Source: Stramonita haemastoma
Taxonomy: Eukaryota > Mollusca > Gastropoda > Neogastropoda > Muricidae
DNA length: 64,000 bases
Direction: 5' to 3'
Assembly (NCBI GenBank): GCA_030674155.1
Contig: CM060326.1
Coordinates: 17,201,637 to 17,265,636, forward strand
A program made the translations under genes and the position numbers. Below, in pieces: positions 23,720-34,079 of the stretch. The notes beneath the pieces were generated by a model. That model was not told where the DNA came from, made no database searches, and saw only the letters and a list, made by a program, of their open reading frames with translations. Every line of letters starts with the position of its first letter. Position 1 is the stretch's first letter.

Positions 23720-24885
23720 TTGCTTGGTAGCCAGCAAGACGCATCACTCAGCAGCAGTTACAAAATATTATTGTTTCTTGTGAATATCTGAGTTCAACAT
23801 GCCGTGGAAGGGTTGCCATTGACTCTAAAATGTATGCTGAATGCAGTGCTGTGTGACAAGGCAGTGTGGTCTTTCAAAATTGACCGCAGAGGCAGTCAAA
23901 GTATCATCTTCTCACACTGACAGTAAAGACTTGTCTCAACCCTCTGCTACTGAAGACAGCAGTGTTATGTACAGACTGAAATGTCCATCCCAAATCAACA
24001 GAGATAGGAGAAGGGCTGAGGTGCACAGAGCAGAAAAGAAGGCAAGTGCTGCATCCCCATCAGGGTTGTTTTGGCCAACTCCTCCGACATTGAGTAATAC
24101 TGCTGTCCAGCCTGAGAAGACCCCTGTTATTGCAGACAGTTTTTAATTTACCCCATGTTCTTTCCTGTACCCTGTTTTTGAATGGCCCATGTGAAGACAA
24201 AGTACAGATTAATATGTCACCAAACAATATAAACAAAAAGTCAGTGACTCTATGTTACAATGGAGAAACAGAATGTGACACTGAAGAAGAAGGGCTGTGC
24301 AAATGTGAGGGGGCAGGTGAGATGAACAAAACGCAAGTGACTATGCTAGAGCATATGGATACTAACAGTCACATTGCAGCAGAAAATACTCCTGTTTCTG
24401 AGAACAGGACTCTTGTTTCTGAATCAGATAAGAAAAATACAAGTTCAGTGTTGACCTACAGTGATATGGAGGCAATCTTTAAGCAGTCTCGTGAAAACTT
24501 TAACAAGCAACTTGATTATCTCCATCTTGCTGTACGAGAAGTTGTAGCTGAATGCAAATCTTTTTCTGGTGGAAATCCTGGTAGAGATGTTTCTTAATTG
24601 CTCCTTAGGTTACTAAGTCCTTTGCTGTATTCTTGTTGTTATATTGTAATCAAAATAGCAGATGAAAGGCATACAGACTGACATAACATAATTAAAGCCT
24701 TGATGTGGAAGCCATGTCATGTGATTATTCATACTGTTTCAGGTGTTCTTTTTTGTCTCATCAAATATTTTGCTAAATTTGATATTTTGCTGTAATCGTG
24801 TTTATTCATCTCTCTTTGTTTATGGACACTCTGAGTCTGAACAATAAACCATTTTGTCATTGTCATTGTCATTGTCATTGTCATT

Positions 24886-24895
<10 letters not shown>
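23720..24895 (+). mobile_element. unidentified retroposed unit ending in CATTGT tail
   Basis: This unit has two short ORFs (23841-24146 and 24130-24597), then about 240 bp without a gene, then CTGAGTCTGAACAATAAACC with an AATAAA signal and a CATTGT tandem tail. Such simple-repeat tails directly after AATAAA are typical of retroposed elements. It could be the ORF1 part of a LINE whose ORF2 is missing, or a retroposed cDNA. No RT motif is present. Confidence 0.45.
24130..24597 (+). CDS. 155-codon ORF, function unknown
   Basis: A complete ATG-to-stop frame ending 260 bp before the AATAAA signal. The N-terminal third is hydrophobic-leaning with cysteines. The middle is acidic (ETECDTEEEGLCKCEGAGE). 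The C-terminal third is a likely helix (SDMEAIFKQSRENFNKQLD, then LHLAVREVVAECK). I know no family for it. Its frame overlaps the end of the ORF at 23841-24146 by a few codons, which on paper would fit a single frameshifted longer protein. It is recognisable but broken in the copy near 7.5-7.93 kb. Confidence 0.35.
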   Translation: MQTVFNLPHVLSCTLFLNGPCEDKVQINMSPNNINKKSVTLCYNGETECDTEEEGLCKCEGAGEMNKTQVTMLEHMDTNSHIAAENTPVSENRTLVSESDKKNTSSVLTYSDMEAIFKQSRENFNKQLDYLHLAVREVVAECKSFSGGNPGRDVS

Positions 24896-24969
<74 letters not shown>

Positions 24970-24970
24970 T
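24894..24970. repeat. (CT)n array
   Basis: About 70 bp of CT directly after the CATTGT tail. Homology with the tract at the window start ends here. Confidence 0.9.
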
Positions 24971-25079
24971 TCTTTGATGGTGCCAGTCAAGATTTGTTTA
25001 AGCTTCGAAGACAACAAGACTGTTAAGGAGACTCACCACAACAAATGCATGACCCTGACAGTAACACCGTTGTCAAGCA

Positions 25080-25515
25080 GATACTTATGTCACAGTCATT
25101 TGGATGAGACTCGAAACCGAGGCCCCGTGTGTGAATGCATGCAGAACATCTTGCGCACACGTTAAAACCCCATTCCACCTTTTGGAAGAGTAGGCCATCG
25201 TGTGCCGGTAGGAGCGGATGACAAAATTATAACAAACCAGCATGCACACAGGTGTCGTGTTTAGACACCATCCCTGAGGAAAAATCGGGGAGTTGGAGTC
25301 CCAGAGCGGCTCGGGGCTGTAGGTATATGGCAACGTTCTGGTGGCTCCTGCAACGGTACTGGAACCATTCGTATTGGTCAATGCCCTTCCAATGGATCAT
25401 TCCAGTGCCGTGGAGAGGGGGGGTCTGCTGCATGGGTAACAGCTTGCCCTCCATACATACTTGCCCAGGCTTTGCGCTCTAAACACTAGAGCGCAACTCC
25501 ATAGTCTTCCGAGAC
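25080..25515 (+). mobile_element. SINE, family A, with second 3' module
   Basis: The core GATGAGACTCGAAACCGAGG and TTGCGCACACGTTAAAAC match the family A core at 18.1 kb, and the block CAGCATGCACACAGGTGTCG is shared too. The 3' part is different: GGGAGTTGGAGTCCCAGAG, GCAACGTTCTGGTGGCTCC, then AGTCTTCCGAGACTGA. That 3' module recurs at 38.25-38.45 kb and 59.42-59.60 kb. The tRNA head is missing or unrecognisable. Confidence 0.7.
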
Positions 25516-25525
25516 TGATGAGTGC

Positions 25526-25527
<2 letters not shown>

Positions 25528-25617
<90 letters not shown>
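25528..25617. repeat. (CTA)n microsatellite
   Basis: Thirty perfect CTA triplets, forming the tail position of the preceding SINE. Confidence 0.95.
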
Positions 25618-25618
<1 letters not shown>

Positions 25619-25619
25619 A

Positions 25620-25935
25620 TGTCACAGGAAAAAGTCAGATGACAGTGCCATTGTTCCAACAAGTGACAAAAAGGGTAATTGGGAGAACCTGCTTGGAATA
25701 TCTGGAAGAATCAACCAAGCCATTTCTCTCTCAGTCATGCTTTTTCTTTTTTTATTGAAAATGAACTTACTCTGACACCCATTGCTGGCCCACAAGCATG
25801 CAGTACAGCTAAATGCAGATGAACAGAAACATTTAAAAGCACTCCTAAAAACTCATATACTTAATCTAATGTTATCACCTATGGGCTAGGCCCCGCCCAT
25901 CACATTACTGTTAAAAGCTATTTCTCTTTTGTTAC
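25620..25935. other. no gene recognised
   Basis: No open frame or repeat family that I can name. It sits between a SINE tail and LINE fragments. Confidence 0.5.
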
Positions 25936-25939
25936 AACA

Positions 25940-26965
25940 GAAAAACAACTTACCTGTGTGTAATTATGATCTTTGTGTTAGATCATACCTGCACAATTCT
26001 GATTTCAAATTTCTTTCTGAGATATTTTGAACAAATTTCCTTAGTTTTCTTTTTCCAGAATACTCTCATACTATTTCGCCTCCTGTCAGATTAATCAACG
26101 CAGACACTGCCAGGTTCAATGGTGATGCAACTTTGCTTTTAAGAAATCAACTTAGAAATCAGACATTTTTCATCAAAACAGAACATTGTAACTGTATTGT
26201 AGTGAAGATATCTAAAAAGCTTACAGGTTGGACAACAGACTGTGTTTTGCTTGGAATGCATTTGCCATATACCAAAGGGTGTATCATAATCCTTCTCTTT
26301 TGGCTGGTCTGCCAGCATCATCCATCCACTCCCTTCAACGTATACAAAACTCTGCTGCTTGTCTTGTCCTCAGAAAGAAAAAATCTGAGCACATTACCCC
26401 TCTCTTGAAATCTCTCCATTGGCTGCCTGTGCCACAGAGAGTAAACTACAAGATCAATACCCTCTGTTACAAATGTCTCCACAATACTGCACCCTCCTAC
26501 CTCTGTGAATGTCTTCACTTGTACACACCTTCTCGCTCCCTCCGCTCGTCGGCAGATACTTTGTCCTTAAGAATACCCAGATTCAACCTATCTACCGTTG
26601 GCCGCCGCTCTTTCTCTGTTTATGGTCCATCGATCTGGAACGACCTTCCTCTCTCCCTCCGGCAAAAGCCTACTTATGACACTTCTAAATCCAACCTCAA
26701 GTCACACTTATTCCAAACCTAGGTTTTCTCCTTTCCGCTTCCATCTCTTACCTGTCCCTGCCTTCAACATCCACCTGCCAAAGTGCATAACGTTTGTAGG
26801 TGTGTGTGCCCGCGCGCGTGTTGCGTGCTTGCGTGCGTGCGTGCGTGAGTGTGTGTGTGTACATTCGAATTTGTTAAAACTGTAAATTGTTGTTAATTGT
26901 GTGTTGTGTTGGTCGAATGCAAGCGCTTTGATTTGTTTTTACAAGATATAGCGCTATACAAATTC
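25940..26965 (+). mobile_element. joined LINE pieces: endonuclease fragment then Rex1/CR1-like RT end
   Basis: Positions 25.94-26.29 kb read as an endonuclease interior (FFIKTEHCNCIVVKISKKL, TGWTTDCVLLGMHLPYTKG). This continues without a gap into an RT thumb/C-terminus (HNPSLLAGLPASSIHSLQRI, SLHWLPVPQRVNYKINTLCY, FSVYGPSIWNDLPLSLRQKP). The RT palm between them is absent. A 3' UTR ends AAGCGCTTTGATT, ATAGCGCTATACAAATTCC and an ATT tail, the usual end of this LINE group. The 165-codon ORF across the join is a by-product, not a gene. Confidence 0.7.
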
Positions 26966-26969
26966 CATG

Positions 26970-26993
26970 TATTATTATTATTATTATTATTAT

Positions 26994-27058
<65 letters not shown>
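26970..27058. repeat. (ATT)n switching to (AAT)n
   Basis: About 27 bp of ATT triplets change to about 60 bp of AAT triplets at the centre. The two halves are reverse complements, so the array can fold into a hairpin. It is the tail of the LINE end before it. Confidence 0.9.
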
Positions 27059-27059
<1 letters not shown>

Positions 27060-27062
<3 letters not shown>

Positions 27063-28080
27063 AATGATATTTACAATGGCCTTCCTTACTCGAGCAGTAT
27101 TTGCTTGATATTTTTGAAGTGTCTGGTGATCTTCCTCTTAAAATGTGTGGGGATTTGAACACAAGTACTGGTAGGGAAAATGGTAGGGATATTCATATTT
27201 TTGATATTGATAATATTTCTGATGAGGAGATAGTTTGTACACATGCTTGTAAAGATGTTATTAGTAATGTTTTGGATGCTATTTACTTAACACATGTGAT
27301 CAGTTTAATCTAGTCATAACTAATGGCTTTTTACCTGGTCATCAGTCAGGAGACTTTACTTAAATAACTTACAATGGGGCCAGTATTGTTGACTATTTCA
27401 TTTTGTCTAGAACCATCATTTATTTTGGTCTCAGCTTTCAAATAACTACAAGAGTTGAATCTAAACATATGCCTATTGAATTAAATCTAAAATTATTTCA
27501 ATATGTTGAAACTGATGATCCCCCCCCCCCAAAGTAATTGTCATTGATTTTTTTGGATACATTTGGGATTAGGAAAAAGATGCTAAATTTAGCTCTATGT
27601 TTTTTCACAGAAAAGTGTCTGTGTTGATAAATGCATATGAGTTAATACAAAATGATGTGAGTAATACTTTGGTTGAATTTAATGAAGCAATGCAAATAGC
27701 AGGTTAATGTATTAAAAAAAATCACAATTGGCGATAAATTTAAGCAAGTCTGGTTTCATCCTGAATGCAGGGAAAAGCAAGGCCTCTTATAGCTTAAGGC
27801 AAGTTTAACGGAAATACAAAATAATAAAACAGCAACTTGACAAGGCAGACAACAGCAGAAAATATGCAGAAAAAGGAAAAAAATATTATCATTTGCCTCT
27901 AGAAAAGAACAAGCTCCAAGTACAAGTTCTTAATACACCTTATTCATGTTCCAAAGATCCAAGGAGTTTTGGAGGACGTTAAAACATTAACTAAATAATG
28001 ATGACAATAAATGAAAATTATCTAGTGCTACATCTTGTATAAACAAATCAAAGTCCTTGCTTTCAACTTATTCTTAGTAG
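27060..28080 (+). mobile_element. L2/CR1-like LINE fragment, endonuclease end and linker
   Basis: The plus strand reads CGDLNTSTGRENGRD (a GDFN-type endonuclease motif with Leu for Phe), then LVITNGFLPGHQSGDFT and YNGASIVDYFILSR, then linker-type sequence with stops to about 28.05 kb. No RT palm is present. It starts inside the endonuclease, so it is 5'-truncated or internal. Confidence 0.6.
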
Positions 28081-28119
28081 GCAACTAATAACAATTGATA
28101 GTTTTAAACAAATTCAAAT

Positions 28120-28167
28120 GAACACACACACATACATGCACATATGCGTGCACACACACACACACAC

Positions 28168-28210
<43 letters not shown>

Positions 28211-28245
28211 TACATACATACATATACATCTACATATATATAGCA
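28120..28245. repeat. (AC)n, (TA)n, (CATA)n composite
   Basis: Short arrays with AC, then TA from about 28169 to 28200, then ACATAC units, at the border between two LINE fragments. Confidence 0.9.
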
Positions 28246-30450
28246 AGCTGTATAGCGAGTCTAGCGAGCTGTCCCCGGTCATTGACCCCCACCCTTGCTG
28301 AATACAAGCGCTCCCCTAGTGAGAAATCCCTGCAAGTGCTCAGAGCAGCCAGAAACAAAGTGCAACAGACTGCAAGACATTGTGCCAATGAATACTGGCA
28401 ACAGCTCATTGCCTCCATCCAGTCTGCAGCTGCCTCAGGCAATATCAGTGGAATGTATGAAGGCATCAAGACAGCTCTAGGGCCAACACAGAGCAAAACC
28501 ACCCCACTCAAGACCTCCAATGGGGAGATGATCACCGACAAGAGCAGACAGATGGACAGGTGAGTGGAGCATTACTCTGAGCTCTACTGTAGAGAGAACA
28601 CAGTCTCTGACTCAGCCCTCGATGCCATTGAGCCTCTGCCCATCATGGAGGAACTAGACACTGAACCAACCCTTGCTGAACTCCGCAAAGCAATTGAAAG
28701 CTTAGCTAGCAGCAAAGCACTTGGCACTGATGACATTCTACCAGACCTCATCAAAAGCTGTAAAGACACCTTACTACAGCCCCTTCACGACGCCCTATGC
28801 CAGTGTTGGATGGAGGGAGCCGTGCCGCAAGACATGAGAGATGCCAAGATCGTCACTCTCTACAAGAATAAAGGTGACAGGAGCGATTGTAATGACTACA
28901 GAGGCATATCTCTCCTGAGCATCACAGGAAAACTCTTCGATCGTGTCAAGCTTGTGCACCTCCAGAAACTTGCTGAGCGTGTTTACCCCAAGTCACAATG
29001 CAGCTTCCGAGCTGAACGCTCCATGGTGGACATGATATTCTCCCTACACCAACTTCAGGAGAAATGCAGAGAACAATACAAACCCCTCTACATAGCATTC
29101 ATAGACCTGACCAAGGCCTTTGACCTAGTCAGCCTGGGAGGGTTAGCTATTCAACATCCTTCCAAAAATTGGTTGTCCCCCAAAACTCCATAGTCTCATC
29201 AGATCCTTTCACGATGACATGAAGGTAAAAAAAAATCCAGTTCGATGGCAGCATGTCCAACCCATATGACATCAAGAGTGGAGTCAAGCAAGGCTGTGTC
29301 CTTGCTCCCACTCTCTTTGGCATCTTCTTTGCCCTGCTCCTAAAGTACGCTTTTGGAACTGCAACAGGTGTATACCTACGCACCAGATCCAGGGTCAACT
29401 ATTCAACCTGGCTCAGCTGAAAGCAAAAACAAAAGTGATGGAGAAAACAATTAGGGACATGCTTTTTGCTGCTGCTGCTGCTGTCACTTCGCACGCTGAG
29501 CAAGAAATCCAATGCCTCATGGACAGGTTTTCCCAGGCCTGCAAAGACTTCTGACTGACAATCAGCCTCAAAAAGACCAATGTCCTGAGCCAGGATGTGG
29601 TTACTACACCAGCCATCTGCATCGATAACTACCAGCTCGATGTCTTATGCCAATTCACATAACTGGGTTCCACCATCAGTGACAACCTGTCCCTTGATGC
29701 CGAGATCAATAAACGCATCAGCAAGGCTGCTACAACCTTAGGACGCCTCACCACCAGCGTCTGGGAGAACCCAAAGCTGACAATTTCCACCAAGATAGCA
29801 GTGTACAACACCTGCATCATCAGCTCTGTCCTTTATGGCAGTGAAACATGGACAACATACTCCAAACAGGAGCATAAACTGAACAGCTTCCACCTGCACT
29901 CTCTCTGTTGCATCCTCGGCATCCACTGGAGTGACAAAGTTACCAACACTCAGGTCCTTGAGATTGCAGGTCTTCCCATCATGTACACACTCCTCAGACA
30001 ATGCAGACTCTGATGGCTCGGTCACGTGCAAAGGATGGAGGATAGACGCATTCCTAAAGATCTCCTCTATGGTGAACTTGCCTCCGGCAAGAGAAGCATT
30101 GAATGCCCTCAACTGGGCTACAAAGACATCTGCAAGCATGACATGAAAGCTCTGGACATCAACACAGAGAACTAAGAGGAGGTAGCGGCTGACTGCAGCA
30201 AATGGCAAAGTGTTCCCCACAAACAGCTGAAGTGTGGTGAAGAAAAGATCCACACCGCAGCAAACGAAAAGAGAGCCAAGCGGAAGGCATGTACTTCATC
30301 CACCTCAACAAGCCACATCTGCATCAGATGTGACAGACTGCCACTCCTGCATTGGACTGACCAGCCACAGCCGGTTCTGTTGCTGAACAAATGACCTTTC
30401 TTCTGGCGCGAATTCCATAGTCCATACTGACTGACGGAGGCCTACTACAT
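28246..30450 (+). mobile_element. RTE-like LINE, RT to C-terminus, inactive
   Basis: A nearly continuous plus-strand copy with several stops and shifts. Blocks in order: RAARNKVQQTARHCANEYW; KALGTDDILPDLIKSCKDTL; DRSDCNDYRGISLLSITGKL; CSFRAERSMVDMIFSLHQLQ; YIAFIDLTKAFDLVS; SGVKQGCVLAPTLFGIFF; MLFAAAAAVTSHAEQE, where the catalytic FADD should be; LTISLKKTNVLSQDV; STISDNLSLDAEINKRISKA; LYGSETWTTYSKQEHKLNSF; and a Cys/His end CIRCDRLPLLHWTD. The 209-codon frame at 28564-29193 is the largest open piece. The endonuclease is absent. The two catalytic aspartates are both alanine, so it could not polymerise even if the frames were intact. Confidence 0.8.
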
Positions 30451-30479
30451 AATAGATATCAATATATATATATAAAGAT

Positions 30480-31810
30480 TATACACTTTGACGAGGTGAT
30501 GGGAATTTTGGATGTTGAAAGCAGGGAAAGCTGTGAAATGAAATAAGAGGTGAAAATATTATTTTTGAAAGAAATGTCTTGAGGCTAGATTTAAAAGTGT
30601 CATAGGTAGGCTTTTAATGAAGGAAATGAAGGAGATAATTCCAGATCACTGGACCAAAATGAGAGAAAGAGGGACAGCCATCTGTGGATTGATTGAGTCT
30701 AGGGATTTGTAGGTGCAGGGTATCTGCAGCAGAATGGAGGGAATGAGAAGGAGTGTATAGATTAAGACATTTACAGCGGTGGGAGTGTGCTGTTTTGTGG
30801 AGACATTTATAACAGAGAGTACTGATCTTATAGTTTACTCTCTGTCGCAAAGGCAGCCATTGGAGAGATCACAAGAGAGGAATAGTGTGGTCTGACTTTT
30901 CCTCTCTGAGGACTATTCAAACTGCAGAATTTTGTACATGTTGAAGGGAGTGGAGGGCTGATGCTAGCAGACCAACCGAAAGAAAATTGCAATAGTCCAG
31001 ACATGAAAGAATCAGAGATGTGAGTTGAGATGTTCCATCAGTGGAAGACACTTTTGAATTGCACAGATATGCTGTAATTGATAGCAGTATGACTTGCAGG
31101 TCTTGGTGATGAATGTTTGCATGGACAGTGTGTTTTCGATAATGACCTCTACATACATGACAGCAGTGGATGGAGAGACTGACGTACTGCCGAGTTCTAT
31201 TGAAGCTGTTGTAATGAAAGAAAGTTTGTGTTGGACCCCACAAGCATGACCCCACAAGCATGGCCTCGGTTTTATCTGCATTTAGCTTAACTTCTATATC
31301 ATCCAGTTTTGGATGTCTTGTAGGCAGTAGGACATATTTGTCAAGAGAGATGGCAGATTTTCATGAGTATCATTGCTTTGAATCTGAGATTCATGGGCAT
31401 AAAAATGATGCTTGATTTGATGACAGATTATGGGAGCAGTGCAGTGTAGAAGGTGAAAAAAACAGGGCTGAGATCTGATTCCTGTGGGAGTCTACCTTTG
31501 GGTTTGGCAGGTATTGGGTGAAATTTTTTTTACTGCAACTGTATGAAATCGGTCTGTAAGATAGCAATTAAACCAGGTGAGTGCTGTGCTTTTAATACCA
31601 AAAGATTTTGTAGATAGAGAAAAGAATTGAATGGTCTATAGTGTTGAAGGCTGCAGATAAGCTGAGAAGAGTGAGCATGTAGAAGAGTACTTAAGGTGTG
31701 GACTAGGGTGGCTTTTGTGCTGTGGTTGACACAATAGGCAGACTAAAAAGGGGGGAAGGAGATTATTAGAGTGAAGATGGCTATTGAGCTGTTTCGGAAC
31801 AACTTTTACA
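30480..31810 (-). mobile_element. Rex1/CR1-like LINE, RT to 3' end
   Basis: The minus strand reads SHLHSNNLLPPF and an NHSTKATL block near 31.77-31.7 kb (RT start), then a damaged palm, then LILSCLDYCNFLSVGLLASA, LQHVQNSAV, and the open frame 30850-30614 with RQRVNYKISTLCYKCLHK and FGPVIWNYLLHFLH. It is the same group as the RT end at 26.3-26.73 kb, but in the opposite orientation. Confidence 0.7.
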
Positions 31811-32400
31811 TGAACATTTGAGACATTGTTTCAATTTCCATCTTGCATGATGATGAAAGTAAGATTTTTGTCTGTAAATTTGGGATTAATAGGCGCAGGT
31901 CGGAAAGAAATGTAATTCAGTCTGGAGCAAATGTTGCAGACTTTGTCAGACAAATTAAAGAAAACAAAGCAGGAATGCAGAGTGGTTGTGAACAGAAGAC
32001 AGAGAGCTTGCCTTTGAAGATCCAAGAAGAGTTAAGGGAAAAAAGAAATTTTATGGACGTAACATCAAGAACTTAAGCAGAGTAATAGTTCGTCTTTGAT
32101 AAAAGATTAAGGTTCTGAAATTGTTGATTTGTTTTTGAAAGAGCTGTTTGTTTATTGCTTATCACTAGAAAACAATTGTATACAAAATGATATTACCTTG
32201 AATGTATGGTATAACCATTTGGAAGATCTGTTTTCCCCAAGCACATATGATTATGCCTGTGTAGTGAAAATGAAATAAAGTTTGAATCTTATGACAGTAA
32301 CACTGATATATGTCATGATCTTGATTGCAGCATAACAGGTTCTAGATCGTATCATTTGATTAACGAGATTTGTTATAAGTATTCCAATTCATATATTGGA
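31811..32400. other. no gene recognised
   Basis: Contains one 77-codon plus-strand ORF (31843-32076) with charged residues and no recognised domain. AT-rich, no repeat family named. Ends at the TA-rich target of the next element. Confidence 0.4.
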
Positions 32401-32435
32401 TTATATATATATATATATACATATATCACTCACAC

Positions 32436-33694
32436 TCACTCAGTCCCATGTCCCAAAGGACGTAGGGGGGACATGAGAGAAGACGCAACGGAGATCTTTT
32501 TCCATGCTTCACGATCCTGTGTGGCTAGTAGGAGGCGTTGCAGGGGTTGGGCAGTCCAGTCTTTGATGTTGTCAACCCATGATTTCTTTTGGCGGCCTCT
32601 TCTTCTTTTGCCCTCGACTGTTCCTTGCAAGATGGTTTTTGCTAGGGTGTTGTGTGTCTTGTGGTGTGACCAAACCACATCAGCTTTCTCCTCTTTATGG
32701 TGGAGAGCAAAGGCTCTTGGGGGCCCACACGCTTTTTGGTTTCCTCTTTCACATAGTTATTGGTCTTGTGTTCTTTGTATGATATTTTGAGGAGTCTTCT
32801 GTGGCACTTGTTCTCGAATGCTTGGATTCTTCTCTCTAACTCTGCTGTCAGAGTCCATGATTCACAGCCATATAGGAGGATAGATATTACGAGGGATTTG
32901 TAGAGGTGGTATTTGGTGCAGAAGCTGATGTTGTTGCTTCTGATGATCCTCTGGAGTCTGACTAGAGCAGATGTTGCTGTTGCAATGCGAGCTTTCACCT
33001 CATTGTTTGATGTGCCATCTTTTGTTAGGATGGAGCCTAAGTATTTGAATTGGCTCACCTCTTCCAATATTTCTCCATTCATCTTTATTTCCGTGCTGTC
33101 ATTACTCGCGCTGTTGACCATGATCTTCGATTTCTCTGTACTGACCTCCATGCCGTATGCGCTCGCTCGGTCTGTTAGACTGTCTGTGAGGATTTGCAGT
33201 TCTTGTTTGCTGCTGCCCATGAGGTCAATGTCATCTGCAAATCTGAGGTTGCAAAGGGGTCTTCCACCAATGGAGATGGAAGTGTGGTGGTTTTGCAGTG
33301 TCTCTGTCATGATGTTTTCGAGGAAGAGGTTGAAGAGTACAGGTGAGAGAAGGCAGCCCTGGCGGACTCCAACCGTGGTCTTGAAGAACACGCCCACGTG
33401 GTTGTTCATGAAAACTGCACTTCTTGCATTCTCGTACAGAGCCTTGATGACTTCAATTAGGCAGTTGTCAATGTTGAAGTGCCTGAGTACTTGCCAGAGG
33501 CCGTCATGCCATACCCTGTCAAAGGCCTTTTTGAAGTCTATAAAATTGTGGTACAAGTCTTTTTGGTGTTGGAGATGCTTCTCTATCAGAATTCTCAGGT
33601 TGAAAATTTGTTCCATTGTGCTGCGTTTTGGTCTAAAGCCCGCTTGTTCTTCTGCCAGGAGTTTTTCTGCTTGGTTTTTCAGTCTGTTGAGGAC
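32436..33694 (-). pseudogene. reverse transcriptase of RTE-like LINE, FADD intact, one late frameshift
   Basis: An open RT from the finger region to the C-terminus: LLAEEQAGFRPKRSTMEQIF, NFIDFKKAFDRVWHDGLWQV, VGVRQGCLLSPVLFNLFLEN, LRFADDIDLMGSS (both catalytic aspartates present), KSKIMVNSASND, FKYLGSILTKDGTSNNEVKA, LYKSLVISILLYGCESWTLT, and the C-terminal RRKLMWFGH block. The frame shifts near 32.65 kb, and the last part (GTVEGKRRRGRQKKSWVDNI) is in another frame ending near 32436. It lacks endonuclease and promoter, so it is a dead insertion. Few stops suggest it is fairly recent. Confidence 0.8.
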
Positions 33695-34044
33695 AACATA
33701 GTTTCCAACAAACCCCCTGAACACCAAGATAAAGACCCACCAATACTAAGGTGTGAAGTAGACACAGCTATTAAGCAATTGAAGAAGGGGAAGTCCCCTG
33801 GAATCGATAACATCCCAGCTGAACTCATAAAAAATGGAGGGAATGAAACAGCAAGGCGATTCACAGACCTTTGTCAGAAGATCCACGACACCAAAGAATG
33901 GCCAAAAGAATGGACACAGTCTCTTGTAATACCCCTGCCAAAGAAAGGAAACCTCAAGCAATGCCAGAACTACAGAACCATCAGTCTCATAAGCCATCCT
34001 AGCAAGATCATGCTGCAGGTAGTCCTCAACAGACTGAAAAACCA
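33695..34044 (+). pseudogene. inverted 5' segment of the same RT
   Basis: The plus strand reads EVDTAIKQLKKGKSPGIDNI, PAELIKNGGNETARRF, PLPKKGNLKQCQNYRTISLI and SHPSKIMLQVVLNRLKN, the RT segment that normally precedes LLAEEQAGFRPKRST. It is on the opposite strand from the rest. The 246-codon plus-strand ORF across the inversion point is an artefact. Confidence 0.8.
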
Positions 34045-34079
34045 TACATATATATATATATATCATATTCATTACTTTT

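Larger units (their letters stand above)
32427..34044 (-). mobile_element. RTE-like LINE with inverted 5' part (twin-priming structure)
   Basis: The 3' portion (33694-32427) is on the minus strand. Its upstream coding portion (33695-34044) is on the plus strand, facing it. The plus part ends at the same 23-nt stretch (34022-34044) with which the minus part begins (33694-33672). Both flanks are TA-rich, and TACATATAT is found next to each end (32419-32427 and 34045-34053), a possible target-site duplication. This is the layout expected when target-primed reverse transcription starts from both cut strands. The 3' tail on minus is a GAGTGAGTGTGAGTG-type simple repeat. Confidence 0.8.

Noticed and set aside
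32913..33701. 262-codon plus-strand ORF
   Set aside because: Antisense shadow of a well-conserved RT on the minus strand.
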